A DNA stretch of 64,000 nt from Treponema sp. (lineage in GTDB: Bacteria; Spirochaetota; Spirochaetia; Treponematales; Treponemataceae). Position numbers and translations under genes: made by a program. Shown here one piece after another: positions 42,500 through 49,750 of this stretch. Under the pieces are notes generated by a model that saw only the letters and a program-made list of their open reading frames with translations, did no database searches and had not been told where the DNA came from. Location of the stretch: contig JAEESN010000004.1 of assembly GCA_016286365.1 (NCBI GenBank), forward strand, positions 62,001 through 126,000, read 5' to 3'. Position 1 is the first letter of the stretch. Every line of letters begins with the position of its first letter.

Positions 42500-42543
42500 T
42501 TCTGTACCTCCTTTTTACTTCTTTTAAAAACTAACACATATTT

Positions 42544-42556
42544 TTGTAATTTACAA
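42544..42556. promoter_or_regulatory. Palindrome upstream of the DUF3791/DUF3990 module
   Basis: TTGTAATTTACAA is a perfect palindrome with 6-bp arms and a single central base. A weak promoter (-35 TTGTTG, -10 TGTTAG) overlaps it. It is a candidate site for autoregulation, as in toxin-antitoxin operons. Confidence 0.35.
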
Positions 42557-42587
42557 CAAAAAATCGAACGATCATTTTCCCTATAAT

Positions 42588-43031
42588 CTACTCAAACCTC
42601 AAGTCAAACGCCTTCTTTGTGTCGCTTTTGAATCCGAGGCTTTCGTAAAATTTATGGGCTTCGGGGCGGGTGATGCCGGACTGGAGGATGGCTTTGAAGC
42701 AGTTATGCTGGCGGGCGATGTCCAGGGCCATCTGGATGACTTTTCTGGCGAGGCCCTGCTTGCGGTAATCTTCGTGGGTTACGACGTTTTCTATAAAACA
42801 GATGGGGCGATTCTGGCGGGTGAGGTTTGGAATTATCACACAGTAGCAGGTGGAAACAACACGGCCGTTATCGACTGCGCCAAGGTAATGAATGTTTTTA
42901 TTGTTTTCTATCTGATCTTCCCAAGTCTTTACGGATTGCTCAACGGTGATTCCTTTGTTTTCTACGGCAAGCTGAACGTAAAGCTCGACTAAAGATGGTA
43001 TATCATTTTTAGTAAGTTCCCTGAATTCCAT
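42588..43031 (-). CDS. GNAT-family N-acetyltransferase
   Basis: 147 residues of the GNAT fold, which transfers acetyl groups from acetyl-CoA. The acetyl-CoA-binding loop is VVTHEDYRKQGLARKVIQMA and the C-terminal HKFYESLGFKS is typical. The substrate is unknown. It lies 15 nt downstream of a second, unrelated GNAT gene and is somewhat richer in GC than its neighbours on the module side, which may hint at separate acquisition. Confidence 0.88.
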   Translation of the reverse strand: MEFRELTKNDIPSLVELYVQLAVENKGITVEQSVKTWEDQIENNKNIHYLGAVDNGRVVSTCYCVIIPNLTRQNRPICFIENVVTHEDYRKQGLARKVIQMALDIARQHNCFKAILQSGITRPEAHKFYESLGFKSDTKKAFDLRFE

Positions 43032-43046
43032 TTTTTTCCTCTTTAT

Positions 43047-43604
43047 TTATCTCTTTTCCCAAGTCTCGCGTGTGATTTCGCAGGTGAACTCTCCGGATGT
43101 GATTCCTGTCTTCGGGTAAGTTCTTGTGCCCTTGTCGTTGATGAGTGTCATCCCGATTTTTTTCATCACGCCAAAAGACGCCGCATTTTTGCAATCACAC
43201 TGAGCGAGGATTCGTTTTATATCAAGATTAGAAAAAGCAAAATCGATGAGCGCTTTTCCCGCTTCCGATGCAAACCCGCGCCCGCGATAATCCTTATGAA
43301 TAATCCAGCCAAGCGTTGCATAAGAGCCGTCATCACTATGACTCAAATCCGCATCACAGCCACCGATAATTTTTCCTTCATAAATAATCACAAACTCAAA
43401 ATCCTCAGCCGTTCCGTTTTCCCAAGCCTGGGCATTCTCTTTTACAAAACTGCAGGTTTCTTCAAAAGTATCGTTAGGGAGCCAGAACATCATCGTGATT
43501 CCCTTATCGCCCGCATATTCATGAACTTCTTTTTCGTCCCCTACCCTAACCGGTCTGAGCGTAAGATGAGGAGTTTTTAATTCGATTGATGGAGAGATTG
43601 CCAT
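43047..43604 (-). CDS. GNAT-family acetyltransferase of the RimJ/RimL type
   Basis: 185 residues. It starts with the RimJ/RimL-like LKTPHLTLRPVRVGDEKEV and has GWIIHKDYRGRGFASEAGKA as the acetyl-CoA-binding loop, followed by NAASFGVMKKIGM. Such enzymes acetylate protein N-termini or small molecules, including some antibiotics. It is placed between a KilA-N gene (stop 1 nt upstream) and another GNAT gene. Confidence 0.88.
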   Translation of the reverse strand: MAISPSIELKTPHLTLRPVRVGDEKEVHEYAGDKGITMMFWLPNDTFEETCSFVKENAQAWENGTAEDFEFVIIYEGKIIGGCDADLSHSDDGSYATLGWIIHKDYRGRGFASEAGKALIDFAFSNLDIKRILAQCDCKNAASFGVMKKIGMTLINDKGTRTYPKTGITSGEFTCEITRETWEKR

Positions 43605-43605
43605 A

Positions 43606-44025
43606 TTAAATTCCTCCGTTTTTATCAGAAATTGTCAGAATCTTTTGAGAAGAAAAATCAAGACTTTGAATTGTACGAAGCTGATTTAGAGCCATTTCGC
43701 GTAACATTTCCAATCGTTGTGGCTGTAAAATGTTTTGTTCAATATTCCATTTTTTTATTGAGAATGTAAATGCATTTGCTCCTGAAGCTTTTTTAACCCC
43801 CTCGAATTCGAGGGGGTTAAAATCTGGATTATGCATAATTTCCCATAATCCCAAAAATTCAATAACATCCCGATTTCGCATCCAATTTTGAATAACAGCC
43901 GCAGGATCATCACTTTTATAACGTGCTATATCTGTAAGTGAAATAAATTCATTTTCAAAATCTGTCGTATAAATCCCGATTTCAATTCCCTTAGCATATA
44001 TTGTATCTTTTATTATTTTATCCAT
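43606..44025 (-). CDS. KilA-N domain protein with a remodelled or truncated C-terminus
   Basis: 139 residues. The phage-type KilA-N DNA-binding domain is clear: ISLTDIARYKSDDPAAVIQN, NRDVIEFLGLWEIMHNPDF and FEGVKKASGANAFTFSIKKW. Typical relatives of this type are roughly twice as long and continue past the Lys-Lys-Trp. Here the sequence switches to a short unrelated helix (NILQPQRLEMLREMALNQ) and ends, so the domain looks cut and joined to another tail. A perfect 32-bp palindrome lies within the gene. It may be a phage remnant or still bind DNA. Confidence 0.72.
   Translation of the reverse strand: MDKIIKDTIYAKGIEIGIYTTDFENEFISLTDIARYKSDDPAAVIQNWMRNRDVIEFLGLWEIMHNPDFNPLEFEGVKKASGANAFTFSIKKWNIEQNILQPQRLEMLREMALNQLRTIQSLDFSSQKILTISDKNGGI
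43791..43822. repeat. Perfect 32-bp palindrome inside the KilA-N gene
   Basis: 16-bp arms with no spacer; the left arm is TTTTAACCCCCTCGAA and the right arm its exact complement. It encodes the FNPLEFEGVK part of the KilA-N domain. Confidence 0.9.
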
Positions 44026-44167
44026 TTTCTCTCATCCTAATTATTTAGAAAATAAATTCCTTCTCCGGATAATCCTGGGTAATTATTAATCTTCGTTATA
44101 AATATTTTATCATAAATAATGAAAAAAGAAATTAAGTTAGAAACTGAAAAATTTTTTTAATTTTTCC

Positions 44168-44198
44168 TTGACATTCCACTTGGTGGAAGGCTTAGAAT
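44168..44198 (+). promoter_or_regulatory. MerR-type promoter with a 19-bp spacer and central dyad
   Basis: -35 TTGACA (44168-44173) and -10 TAGAAT (44193-44198) are 19 bp apart, the over-long spacing typical of MerR-activated promoters. The spacer carries the dyad TTCCAC-TTG-GTGGAA (44174-44188). The ATG at 44206 lies 7 nt past the -10 box, so the mRNA is probably leaderless. Confidence 0.8.
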
Positions 44199-44205
44199 TA
44201 TAAAT

Positions 44206-44850
44206 ATGAAGATTTATCAGGTTGAAGAGCTTGTGGGCATCACTAAGAAAAATATCCGTTTTTATGAGGACGAAGGACTTCTTTCGCCCGAGCGGGACCC
44301 GGAGAACGGATACAGGGATTATTCCCTTAGGGATGTGGCCGAGCTTAAAAAAATAAAACTGCTCAGAAAGCTTTCGGTTCCAATCGAAGAAATCAGGCTC
44401 ATGCAGAAGGGAAAAATTGATTTTCATTCTGTGATGAATAATCAGATTGAACGGCTGGAAAAACAGAAGAACAACGCAGCGATGATGGAAGATTTTTGTT
44501 CCAGGCTGAAAGAAGAGACTCTGAATTTTTCTGACGTTGATGCGGAAGTTTATCTTGAGCAGATAAGCGAACTTGAAAAAGGAGGGTCGGAATTTATGGA
44601 TATAACCGGCAGGGATATTAAACGTAAAAAGAAAACCGGAGCATTTATTGCAGCCCTTGTTTTCTGTGTGATTCTGATTGCGGCACTTTTTGGAACTATC
44701 CAGACATTCACAGAAGTCAATGCGTTTAAAATTCCTTTGATTGTTTTACTGGCGTTAATCGTAACAGGATTAACAGGAATAATTATTGTACTTGTCCAGC
44801 GCTTCCGCGAAATCGAAGGTGGCGAAGAGGATGAGGCTAAAAAATATTAA
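44206..44850 (+). CDS. MerR-family regulator with two C-terminal membrane helices
   Basis: 214 residues. The MerR DNA-binding region is at the N-terminus (KIYQVEELVGITKKNIRFYE and DEGLLSPERD), followed by a dimerisation helix with few cysteines, so metal sensing is unlikely. Residues about 145-195 form two hydrophobic helices, and a short acidic tail follows. A membrane-anchored MerR protein would sense membrane or surface cues. It has its own MerR-type promoter and is followed 12 nt later by a YbjQ-like gene. Confidence 0.88.
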   Translation: MKIYQVEELVGITKKNIRFYEDEGLLSPERDPENGYRDYSLRDVAELKKIKLLRKLSVPIEEIRLMQKGKIDFHSVMNNQIERLEKQKNNAAMMEDFCSRLKEETLNFSDVDAEVYLEQISELEKGGSEFMDITGRDIKRKKKTGAFIAALVFCVILIAALFGTIQTFTEVNAFKIPLIVLLALIVTGLTGIIIVLVQRFREIEGGEEDEAKKY

Positions 44851-44862
44851 GGAGGCGGGATT

Positions 44863-45174
44863 ATGATTCTCGTAACTATCGACAATATTCCAGGCAAACA
44901 GTTCGAAGTTCTTGGAATGGCAAAGGGAACAATTGTTCAATCAAAAAATTTCGGTCGTGATTTTATGGCTGGCCTTAAGACTCTTGTGGGAGGCGAAATC
45001 AAAGGCTACACAGAAATGCTCAACGAAGCCCGTCAGATTGCAACTAAAAGAATGGTTGATGAAGCCCAAGCTCTTGGTGCTGATGCAATCATCGGTATAA
45101 GATACGGTTCATCTGCCGTTATGCAGGGTGCAGCAGAAATCGTTGCATACGGAACCGCAGTAAAACTTAAATAA
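44863..45174 (+). CDS. YbjQ/UPF0145-family protein
   Basis: 103 residues of the UPF0145 family, small beta/alpha proteins that form rings and are sometimes annotated as heavy-metal-binding. Typical elements are GMAKGTIVQSKNFGRD, the Gly-rich VGGEIKGYTEMLNEAR and DAIIGIRYGSSAVMQGAAEI. An AAGGAGG ribosome site is present. It is co-transcribed with the membrane MerR regulator, suggesting a response to envelope or surface stress. The biochemical role is unknown. Confidence 0.9.
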   Translation: MILVTIDNIPGKQFEVLGMAKGTIVQSKNFGRDFMAGLKTLVGGEIKGYTEMLNEARQIATKRMVDEAQALGADAIIGIRYGSSAVMQGAAEIVAYGTAVKLK

Positions 45175-45186
45175 TTTATTGCCCGG

Positions 45187-45290
45187 GGGATTTACGACAG
45201 ACTATGCATGATAAATCCTCCTTCATCAGTATACTCATAACCATTTCAAAATTTCCTGTGTTTGCTTTACGTAAATCCCTGTAGTATAAT
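45187..45290 (+). promoter_or_regulatory. Esterase gene promoter with distant inverted repeats
   Basis: -35 TTGCTT (45262-45267), 17-bp spacer, -10 TATAAT (45285-45290). GGGATTTACG (45187-45196) is the exact complement of CGTAAATCCC (45270-45279), which lies inside the promoter spacer. A further near copy (TAAATCCTCC) is at 45212-45221. The repeats could bind a regulator. Confidence 0.45.
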
Positions 45291-45352
45291 GGAAAAATCA
45301 ACTGTGTTACATGCGCAGAATAATTTGAATTAAACTTCAGGAGAATAATTAA

Positions 45353-46225
45353 ATGCTTAAAAAAATTTCTACAACATTAATTTTCATCATCGGCCTTACC
45401 GTATTGTTTACCGCATGTCCTAATAAAGAAGGTGAAGTAGTCGAAATCAATTACCCGACAAGAGATTACACAGTTGCAGAATCAAAACTGACAGAAGCAG
45501 ATCATTACAACAAACATGCTTTTGTGTATCTTCCAGCCGGTTACGACAAAATGAATAAATCAAAAAAATATCCTCTTGTAATTCTGATGCACGGAAGCGG
45601 TGGAAACGAATATCAGTGGGGATTGAATGAACCAAACGGCGAATTAAGACAGTATCTTGATACAAATCCTGATTTAGAAAAATTTATTCTTGTTACTCCA
45701 TCCGGTGTTTCGGACAAGACATGGAATGATAAAGTTGAATGGTCGAGCGAGGCCGGTTCTCATATGTTTGGAAGCGAGCTCAGAAATGACCTTTTACCTT
45801 TCCTTAAGAAAAATTTCAATATCTCTGATGACAGGGCCGACATGTGCATGGCAGGACTTTCTATGGGCTCTGAACAGACTTTCATGTATGGAATTGGAGA
45901 ATGTCTTGATATCTTTTCTACTTACGGATGTTTTGGAGCAACTCCAAGAAACAAATCACTTTATGAATGCCTTCCACCAGAAACATATATTAAAAATGTT
46001 GAACGCACATTTTTCAAAGACAAAGATTTAAAAATCAAATACTTCTTTATGACAAGCGGAACAGATGACGAAATTTTCTATCCCGGATATAAAACATGGA
46101 CACCTGTAATTTCCAAATGGGATAGAATCCAAACTTTTGACTGTAAAGAATACCCGGGCTTAAAACATGAACAGGCATGTTGGATTCAGAGCTTTAAAGA
46201 TTTTGGAGTAAAGATTTTTAAGTAA
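45353..46225 (+). CDS. Esterase lipoprotein of the alpha/beta-hydrolase (CE1-like) family
   Basis: 290 residues. A signal peptide with lipobox Cys near residue 22 (LFTAC) is followed by an esterase D/feruloyl-esterase-like fold: KYPLVILMHGSGGNEYQW, the nucleophile Ser in GLSMGSEQ, and the catalytic His in LKHEQACW. Its exposure on the cell surface or periplasm fits removal of acyl or feruloyl groups from plant polysaccharides, in line with the uronate pathway genes, but this is inference. CAGGAG precedes the ATG. Monocistronic with its own terminator. Confidence 0.85.
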   Translation: MLKKISTTLIFIIGLTVLFTACPNKEGEVVEINYPTRDYTVAESKLTEADHYNKHAFVYLPAGYDKMNKSKKYPLVILMHGSGGNEYQWGLNEPNGELRQYLDTNPDLEKFILVTPSGVSDKTWNDKVEWSSEAGSHMFGSELRNDLLPFLKKNFNISDDRADMCMAGLSMGSEQTFMYGIGECLDIFSTYGCFGATPRNKSLYECLPPETYIKNVERTFFKDKDLKIKYFFMTSGTDDEIFYPGYKTWTPVISKWDRIQTFDCKEYPGLKHEQACWIQSFKDFGVKIFK

Positions 46226-46261
46226 GTTGATGAGGGGATACACTACACAGCACATAATGAT

Positions 46262-46299
46262 AAAAAAAATGCACGAAATGTTTTTCGTGCATTTTTTTT
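46262..46299. terminator. Bidirectional terminator between the esterase gene and uxuA
   Basis: A 17-bp perfect inverted repeat (46262-46278 and 46283-46299) with the core ATGCACGAAA and flanking A and T runs, closed by a 4-nt loop. It serves both convergent genes. Confidence 0.9.
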
Positions 46300-46318
46300 G
46301 TCTCAATTTTTTTCCGAC

Positions 46319-47425
46319 TTATCTGTACAGCTTTACGCCGCTTCTGTCGATTGTCTTTTCGCAGGCTTCCCAAAGTCCCTGTAAATATGTTGCTCCAAGC
46401 GCTCTGTCGTATAAGCCGTAACCAGGCATTGCTTTTTCGCCCCAGATCATTCTTCCGTGATCCGGTCTGATTATTCCGTCAAAGCCTGTTTCGTAAAGTG
46501 TCCTTACAATCTTGAACATATCAAAAGTTCCGCAGCTTGAAAGGTGTGCCGATTCCTGGAAGTCCAAAACAGGATCATCAATTGCTGTATTAAACTTGAG
46601 GTTTCGAACATGAGCAAAATGGATTCTTCCCTGTGCAGCCTTAATGAATTCACAAAGGTCGTTTTTGCGGTTTGTTCCGTATGAGCCTGTACAGAAGGTT
46701 AATCCGTTATGTGGATTATCTACAGCCTTGAGCATTCTGCAAACCTTATTCTGACTTGTGATGATGCGTGGAAGACCGAATACAGGCCATGCAGGATCAT
46801 CGGGATGGATTGCCATATCGATGTTGTATTTATCGCACACCGGCATGATCGCTTTTAAAAAGTATACAAGGTTTTCAAAAAGCTTTTCTTCTGTAACATC
46901 CTCGTACATTTTAAAAAGCTCTTTTACACGGGCCATACGCTCAGGTTCCCAGCCCGGTAGAATAAAGCCGTTTGAATCTTTATCTATGGAAGCAAACATC
47001 TCTTCTGGTTTTACTCCGTCGATTGCCTTTGAGTTATAAGCCAGAACAGTTGAACCATCTTCGCACACGCGTGCAAGTTCTGAACGAGTCCAGTCGAAAA
47101 CAGGCATAAAGTTATAGCAGACCATGTGGATATCTTCCTGTCCAAGGCGTTCAAGAGTCTTAATATAATTTTCGATGTATTTATCTCGGTCACCGCTTCC
47201 GATTTTAATGTCGTCGTGAATGTTTACGCTTTCGATTCCGGCAATCTTTAATCCTGAATCTTCTACTTCTTTTTTAATTTTCTGAATTGCGCCAAGCTCC
47301 CATGCATCGCCCGGAACTGAATCATAAAGTGTTGTAATAACACCGTGAACTCCAGGCACCTGACGGATCTGCTGCAGGGTAACAGAATCAAAACCGGTTC
47401 CGTACCATCTTAATGTCATCTGCAT
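46319..47425 (-). CDS. uxuA: Mannonate dehydratase
   Basis: A 368-residue TIM-barrel enzyme that dehydrates D-mannonate to 2-keto-3-deoxygluconate, bridging uxuB and kdgK. Signature segments are MTLRWYGTGFDSVTLQQIRQ at the start, MAIHPDDPAWPVFGLPRII, TFCTGSYGTNRKNDL and FAHVRNLKF. The start at 47425 has an AAGGAG site; a longer frame to 47455 does not. It is monocistronic with its own promoter and operator-like palindrome, apart from the other uronate genes. Confidence 0.95.
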   Translation of the reverse strand: MQMTLRWYGTGFDSVTLQQIRQVPGVHGVITTLYDSVPGDAWELGAIQKIKKEVEDSGLKIAGIESVNIHDDIKIGSGDRDKYIENYIKTLERLGQEDIHMVCYNFMPVFDWTRSELARVCEDGSTVLAYNSKAIDGVKPEEMFASIDKDSNGFILPGWEPERMARVKELFKMYEDVTEEKLFENLVYFLKAIMPVCDKYNIDMAIHPDDPAWPVFGLPRIITSQNKVCRMLKAVDNPHNGLTFCTGSYGTNRKNDLCEFIKAAQGRIHFAHVRNLKFNTAIDDPVLDFQESAHLSSCGTFDMFKIVRTLYETGFDGIIRPDHGRMIWGEKAMPGYGLYDRALGATYLQGLWEACEKTIDRSGVKLYR

Positions 47426-47509
47426 ATAAAAATACTCCTTAATTGTACCATTCAAAAAAACAATGAGAAAAATGCATGATTTAATGATTTTTCAAATACT
47501 GTCAGATTA

Positions 47510-47565
47510 ATTATACCATCTGAACAAAAAAACCGCAACTAAAATACTTGTATACTAGTATATAA
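47510..47565 (-). promoter_or_regulatory. uxuA promoter and TATACTAGTATA operator
   Basis: On the minus strand -35 TTGCGG (47538-47533), 17-bp spacer, -10 TATAAT (47515-47510). The palindrome TATACTAGTATA (47551-47562), 17/18 symmetric when extended to 47548-47565, lies 44 bp upstream of the -10 box. The core recurs upstream of uxuB. Confidence 0.6.
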
Positions 47566-47577
47566 AAAAATGCCACA

Positions 47578-48636
47578 CTATTTCTTATCGATTGTATATT
47601 TAAACATTCCTATGGAAGTAAAAGTTGCAGATTCAAAGCGCCATCTTTTAATCTGTGCCGTAATCTCATCCTTAACTTTTGAACTGAGGAGGGCTGCTTT
47701 TCCAGAAAAGTTTACCTGACTTACGTTTCCGTTTTCGATTACGGTAAAGGTGATTTCAACTGTGATTGGAGTAACATCAACAGTCTCTGCTGCTTCTTTG
47801 GAAAGAGAAATTGCAGGCCGTGAAGGTTCCAGAAGAGATCTCATTGACCCATCCTGCATTTCTATCTGTAAGGTTCCCTGCGAAGTTTTTGCAGTCTTCA
47901 TGGAAGTCGTAGTTTTAGAACCATCAGTAGAAGCAGAATAAGATGATGCCGATGCAATTCTTGTAAGAGCCTGAGTTGTAGAAGCAGATGCATCTTGGGA
48001 AGTTGATGTAGAATTATTCTTTGATGTGCTTGTTTTATTTGTGTTAGTGTTACTTACAGTTCCTGCAGTTCCAGAAAAACTTGTTTCTTTATTTACAGTC
48101 ATATCGGAAGAAGAACGAGGGGTGCTTGTATTGGCATTTGTTGTATCCTGGAACATACTTTCGTCCCATACGGCAGCCTTTTTTGTACCATTGAGCTGAG
48201 CCGCAATCTGATCATCTACACTCTGAGCATAATCAACCGGGGCTCTTGAAGGAGTATCATAACTTTTAGACGAAGCCTGCGATGTATTCGACTGAGGTGT
48301 ACTTTTTGGACGCGAAGGATTTTTAATTATTGGAGCTGTTGTCTTAGCCTCTGCAACAGTCTGAACAACAGGAAGAGGAGCACTTTCTTCTTCGGGTGCA
48401 CTTCCCTCTTCGCCACCAACCACAGATTCAATCGGAACTTCTTTAGGAATATAGTGATCTTCGGGACTTAAAACAACCTGGACTGTAACATATCTTTCTT
48501 TTTCTTCTTTCTTTGGATTGATGAGTGCAAACACAACAAAAACAACAAGCCACAAAAATACCGTTGAACAAAGGCCAATCAAACGGCTTGCACTCTGAGG
48601 AACACTGTCTTTTCCAAACAAAGGAAGATATACCAT
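47578..48636 (-). CDS. TonB/TolA-like energy transducer
   Basis: 352 residues. One N-terminal membrane helix (about 18-40) is followed by a long Ser/Thr/Pro/Ala/Asn-rich periplasmic linker and a TonB-like C-terminal domain (about 275-350) containing VEITFTVIENGNVSQVNFSG and KVKDEITAQIKRWRFES. It should pass proton-motive energy from the ExbB/ExbD motor to an outer-membrane partner. It is the last gene of the cluster, 62 nt after exbD. The linker is unusual for TonB in being Ser/Thr-rich with little Pro-Lys repeat. Confidence 0.82.
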   Translation of the reverse strand: MVYLPLFGKDSVPQSASRLIGLCSTVFLWLVVFVVFALINPKKEEKERYVTVQVVLSPEDHYIPKEVPIESVVGGEEGSAPEEESAPLPVVQTVAEAKTTAPIIKNPSRPKSTPQSNTSQASSKSYDTPSRAPVDYAQSVDDQIAAQLNGTKKAAVWDESMFQDTTNANTSTPRSSSDMTVNKETSFSGTAGTVSNTNTNKTSTSKNNSTSTSQDASASTTQALTRIASASSYSASTDGSKTTTSMKTAKTSQGTLQIEMQDGSMRSLLEPSRPAISLSKEAAETVDVTPITVEITFTVIENGNVSQVNFSGKAALLSSKVKDEITAQIKRWRFESATFTSIGMFKYTIDKK

Positions 48637-48698
48637 AATTATCCTTAAACTATTCCCGGATTATTCCAAAATCATTCCAACACATCCCGGTAACCGGT

Positions 48699-49109
48699 TT
48701 ATTCCGAGGTCGTCCTTAAATTAATCACGCTGAACCCGGCTTCGCGGATTATATCAAATAAATGAACGATAGTACCGTTAGTTACATCAGCATCTGCTTC
48801 GAGCGAAACAGGAAACTGAGTTTTTTCTACTGTGCCTGTATCAAAATCTGCAAGCGCCTGACCAAGGGTATCCAGAGTAACTTCCTTATCGTTAAAATGG
48901 ATTTCTCCTGTTTTTTCTGCAGTGATTGTAATGCCCTGAACAGAAGTACCTTCGGCAGTGTGACTTGTAGGAAGATTTAATTTGATTCCCGGTAAAACAG
49001 CAAAAGTCGTAGAAACAAGGAAGAATAAGATAAGCTGGAAAACTATATCTATCATAGGAGTCATATCGACATTTGGCTGGATTCCGTTTCTTCTTGCTTT
49101 TAATTTCAT
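48699..49109 (-). CDS. ExbD/TolR-family protein
   Basis: 136 residues with one N-terminal membrane helix bearing the conserved acidic residue (NVDMTPMIDIVFQLILFFLV), which carries protons in ExbD/TolR, and a periplasmic domain. Length is normal. It overlaps the exbB stop by 1 nt and is followed by the TonB-like gene. Sequence alone does not tell ExbD from TolR. Confidence 0.93.
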   Translation of the reverse strand: MKLKARRNGIQPNVDMTPMIDIVFQLILFFLVSTTFAVLPGIKLNLPTSHTAEGTSVQGITITAEKTGEIHFNDKEVTLDTLGQALADFDTGTVEKTQFPVSLEADADVTNGTIVHLFDIIREAGFSVINLRTTSE

Positions 49110-49720
49110 CAGCTTACTCGTCCTGTAACGCGTAATACAACAGAAGTTACTAAAGCTTCCATTTCTACGATTCTCTTATTTACTCTTGAAACAAAATAGT
49201 TATGGAAAATAACCGATGGAATTGAAACACAAAGACCAGCAACAGTTGTTACTAAAGCTTCGGCAATTGAAGATGCGAGTAAAGTTGGATCTCCCATTGT
49301 TCCACCTGCGCCAAGTACACCGAATGCCTTGATGTTACCGGTTACAGTTCCAAGAAGTCCTAAAAGTGTGGAAATATTTGCGATTGTTCCAAGTGGTGTT
49401 AAAAGATGTTCAAACTTTGGAACTACAACATCCATTTCTGCTTCTACAAAGTCTCTGAGGTCACGTTCTTCGTAGTGGCGGCAGTCTAAAGCCTTCTGAA
49501 TAACCTGAGCCATTGGAGTTCCGGCTTCTACACATGAAGCATTTGCCGAAGCAAAATCCCTAACAGCAAGAGAGCTTGTTAATGCTGTTCTTAATTTAAA
49601 GTCTCTTTTTTGAATGTTGTAAAAATAAATACAGCGTTCAACAATAATGTAAGTAGCAATGATTCCACAAACAATAATTGGAATCATCAGTACTCCACCC
49701 GATTTAAGTGCGTCTAACAT
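49109..49720 (-). CDS. ExbB/TolQ-family motor protein
   Basis: 203 residues of the MotA/TolQ/ExbB proton channel family. Three membrane helices are visible near 10-30, 110-140 and 150-175; the last two include LLTPLGTIANISTLLGLLGTV and SIAEALVTTVAGLCVSIPSV. It forms a motor with the adjacent ExbD. An AGGGG ribosome site precedes the ATG. It is preceded 30 nt upstream by a barrel-like outer-membrane candidate. Confidence 0.93.
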   Translation of the reverse strand: MLDALKSGGVLMIPIIVCGIIATYIIVERCIYFYNIQKRDFKLRTALTSSLAVRDFASANASCVEAGTPMAQVIQKALDCRHYEERDLRDFVEAEMDVVVPKFEHLLTPLGTIANISTLLGLLGTVTGNIKAFGVLGAGGTMGDPTLLASSIAEALVTTVAGLCVSIPSVIFHNYFVSRVNKRIVEMEALVTSVVLRVTGRVS

Positions 49721-49750
49721 TTTATTCCCCTTAATTTATAGTATCATATT

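Noticed and set aside
42600-42992. Long rightward open frame opposite the first GNAT gene
   Set aside because: The leftward frame carries the GNAT motifs and a ribosome site; the rightward one has neither.
34602-44025. Calling this region an integrated prophage or integrative element
   Set aside because: Apart from one KilA-N gene there are no phage structural genes, integrase, transposase or attachment repeats in the window.
44026-44205. A gene in the 180-bp gap before merR
   Set aside because: It is AT-rich with no credible reading frame; it holds only the merR promoter and the KilA-N gene's upstream region.
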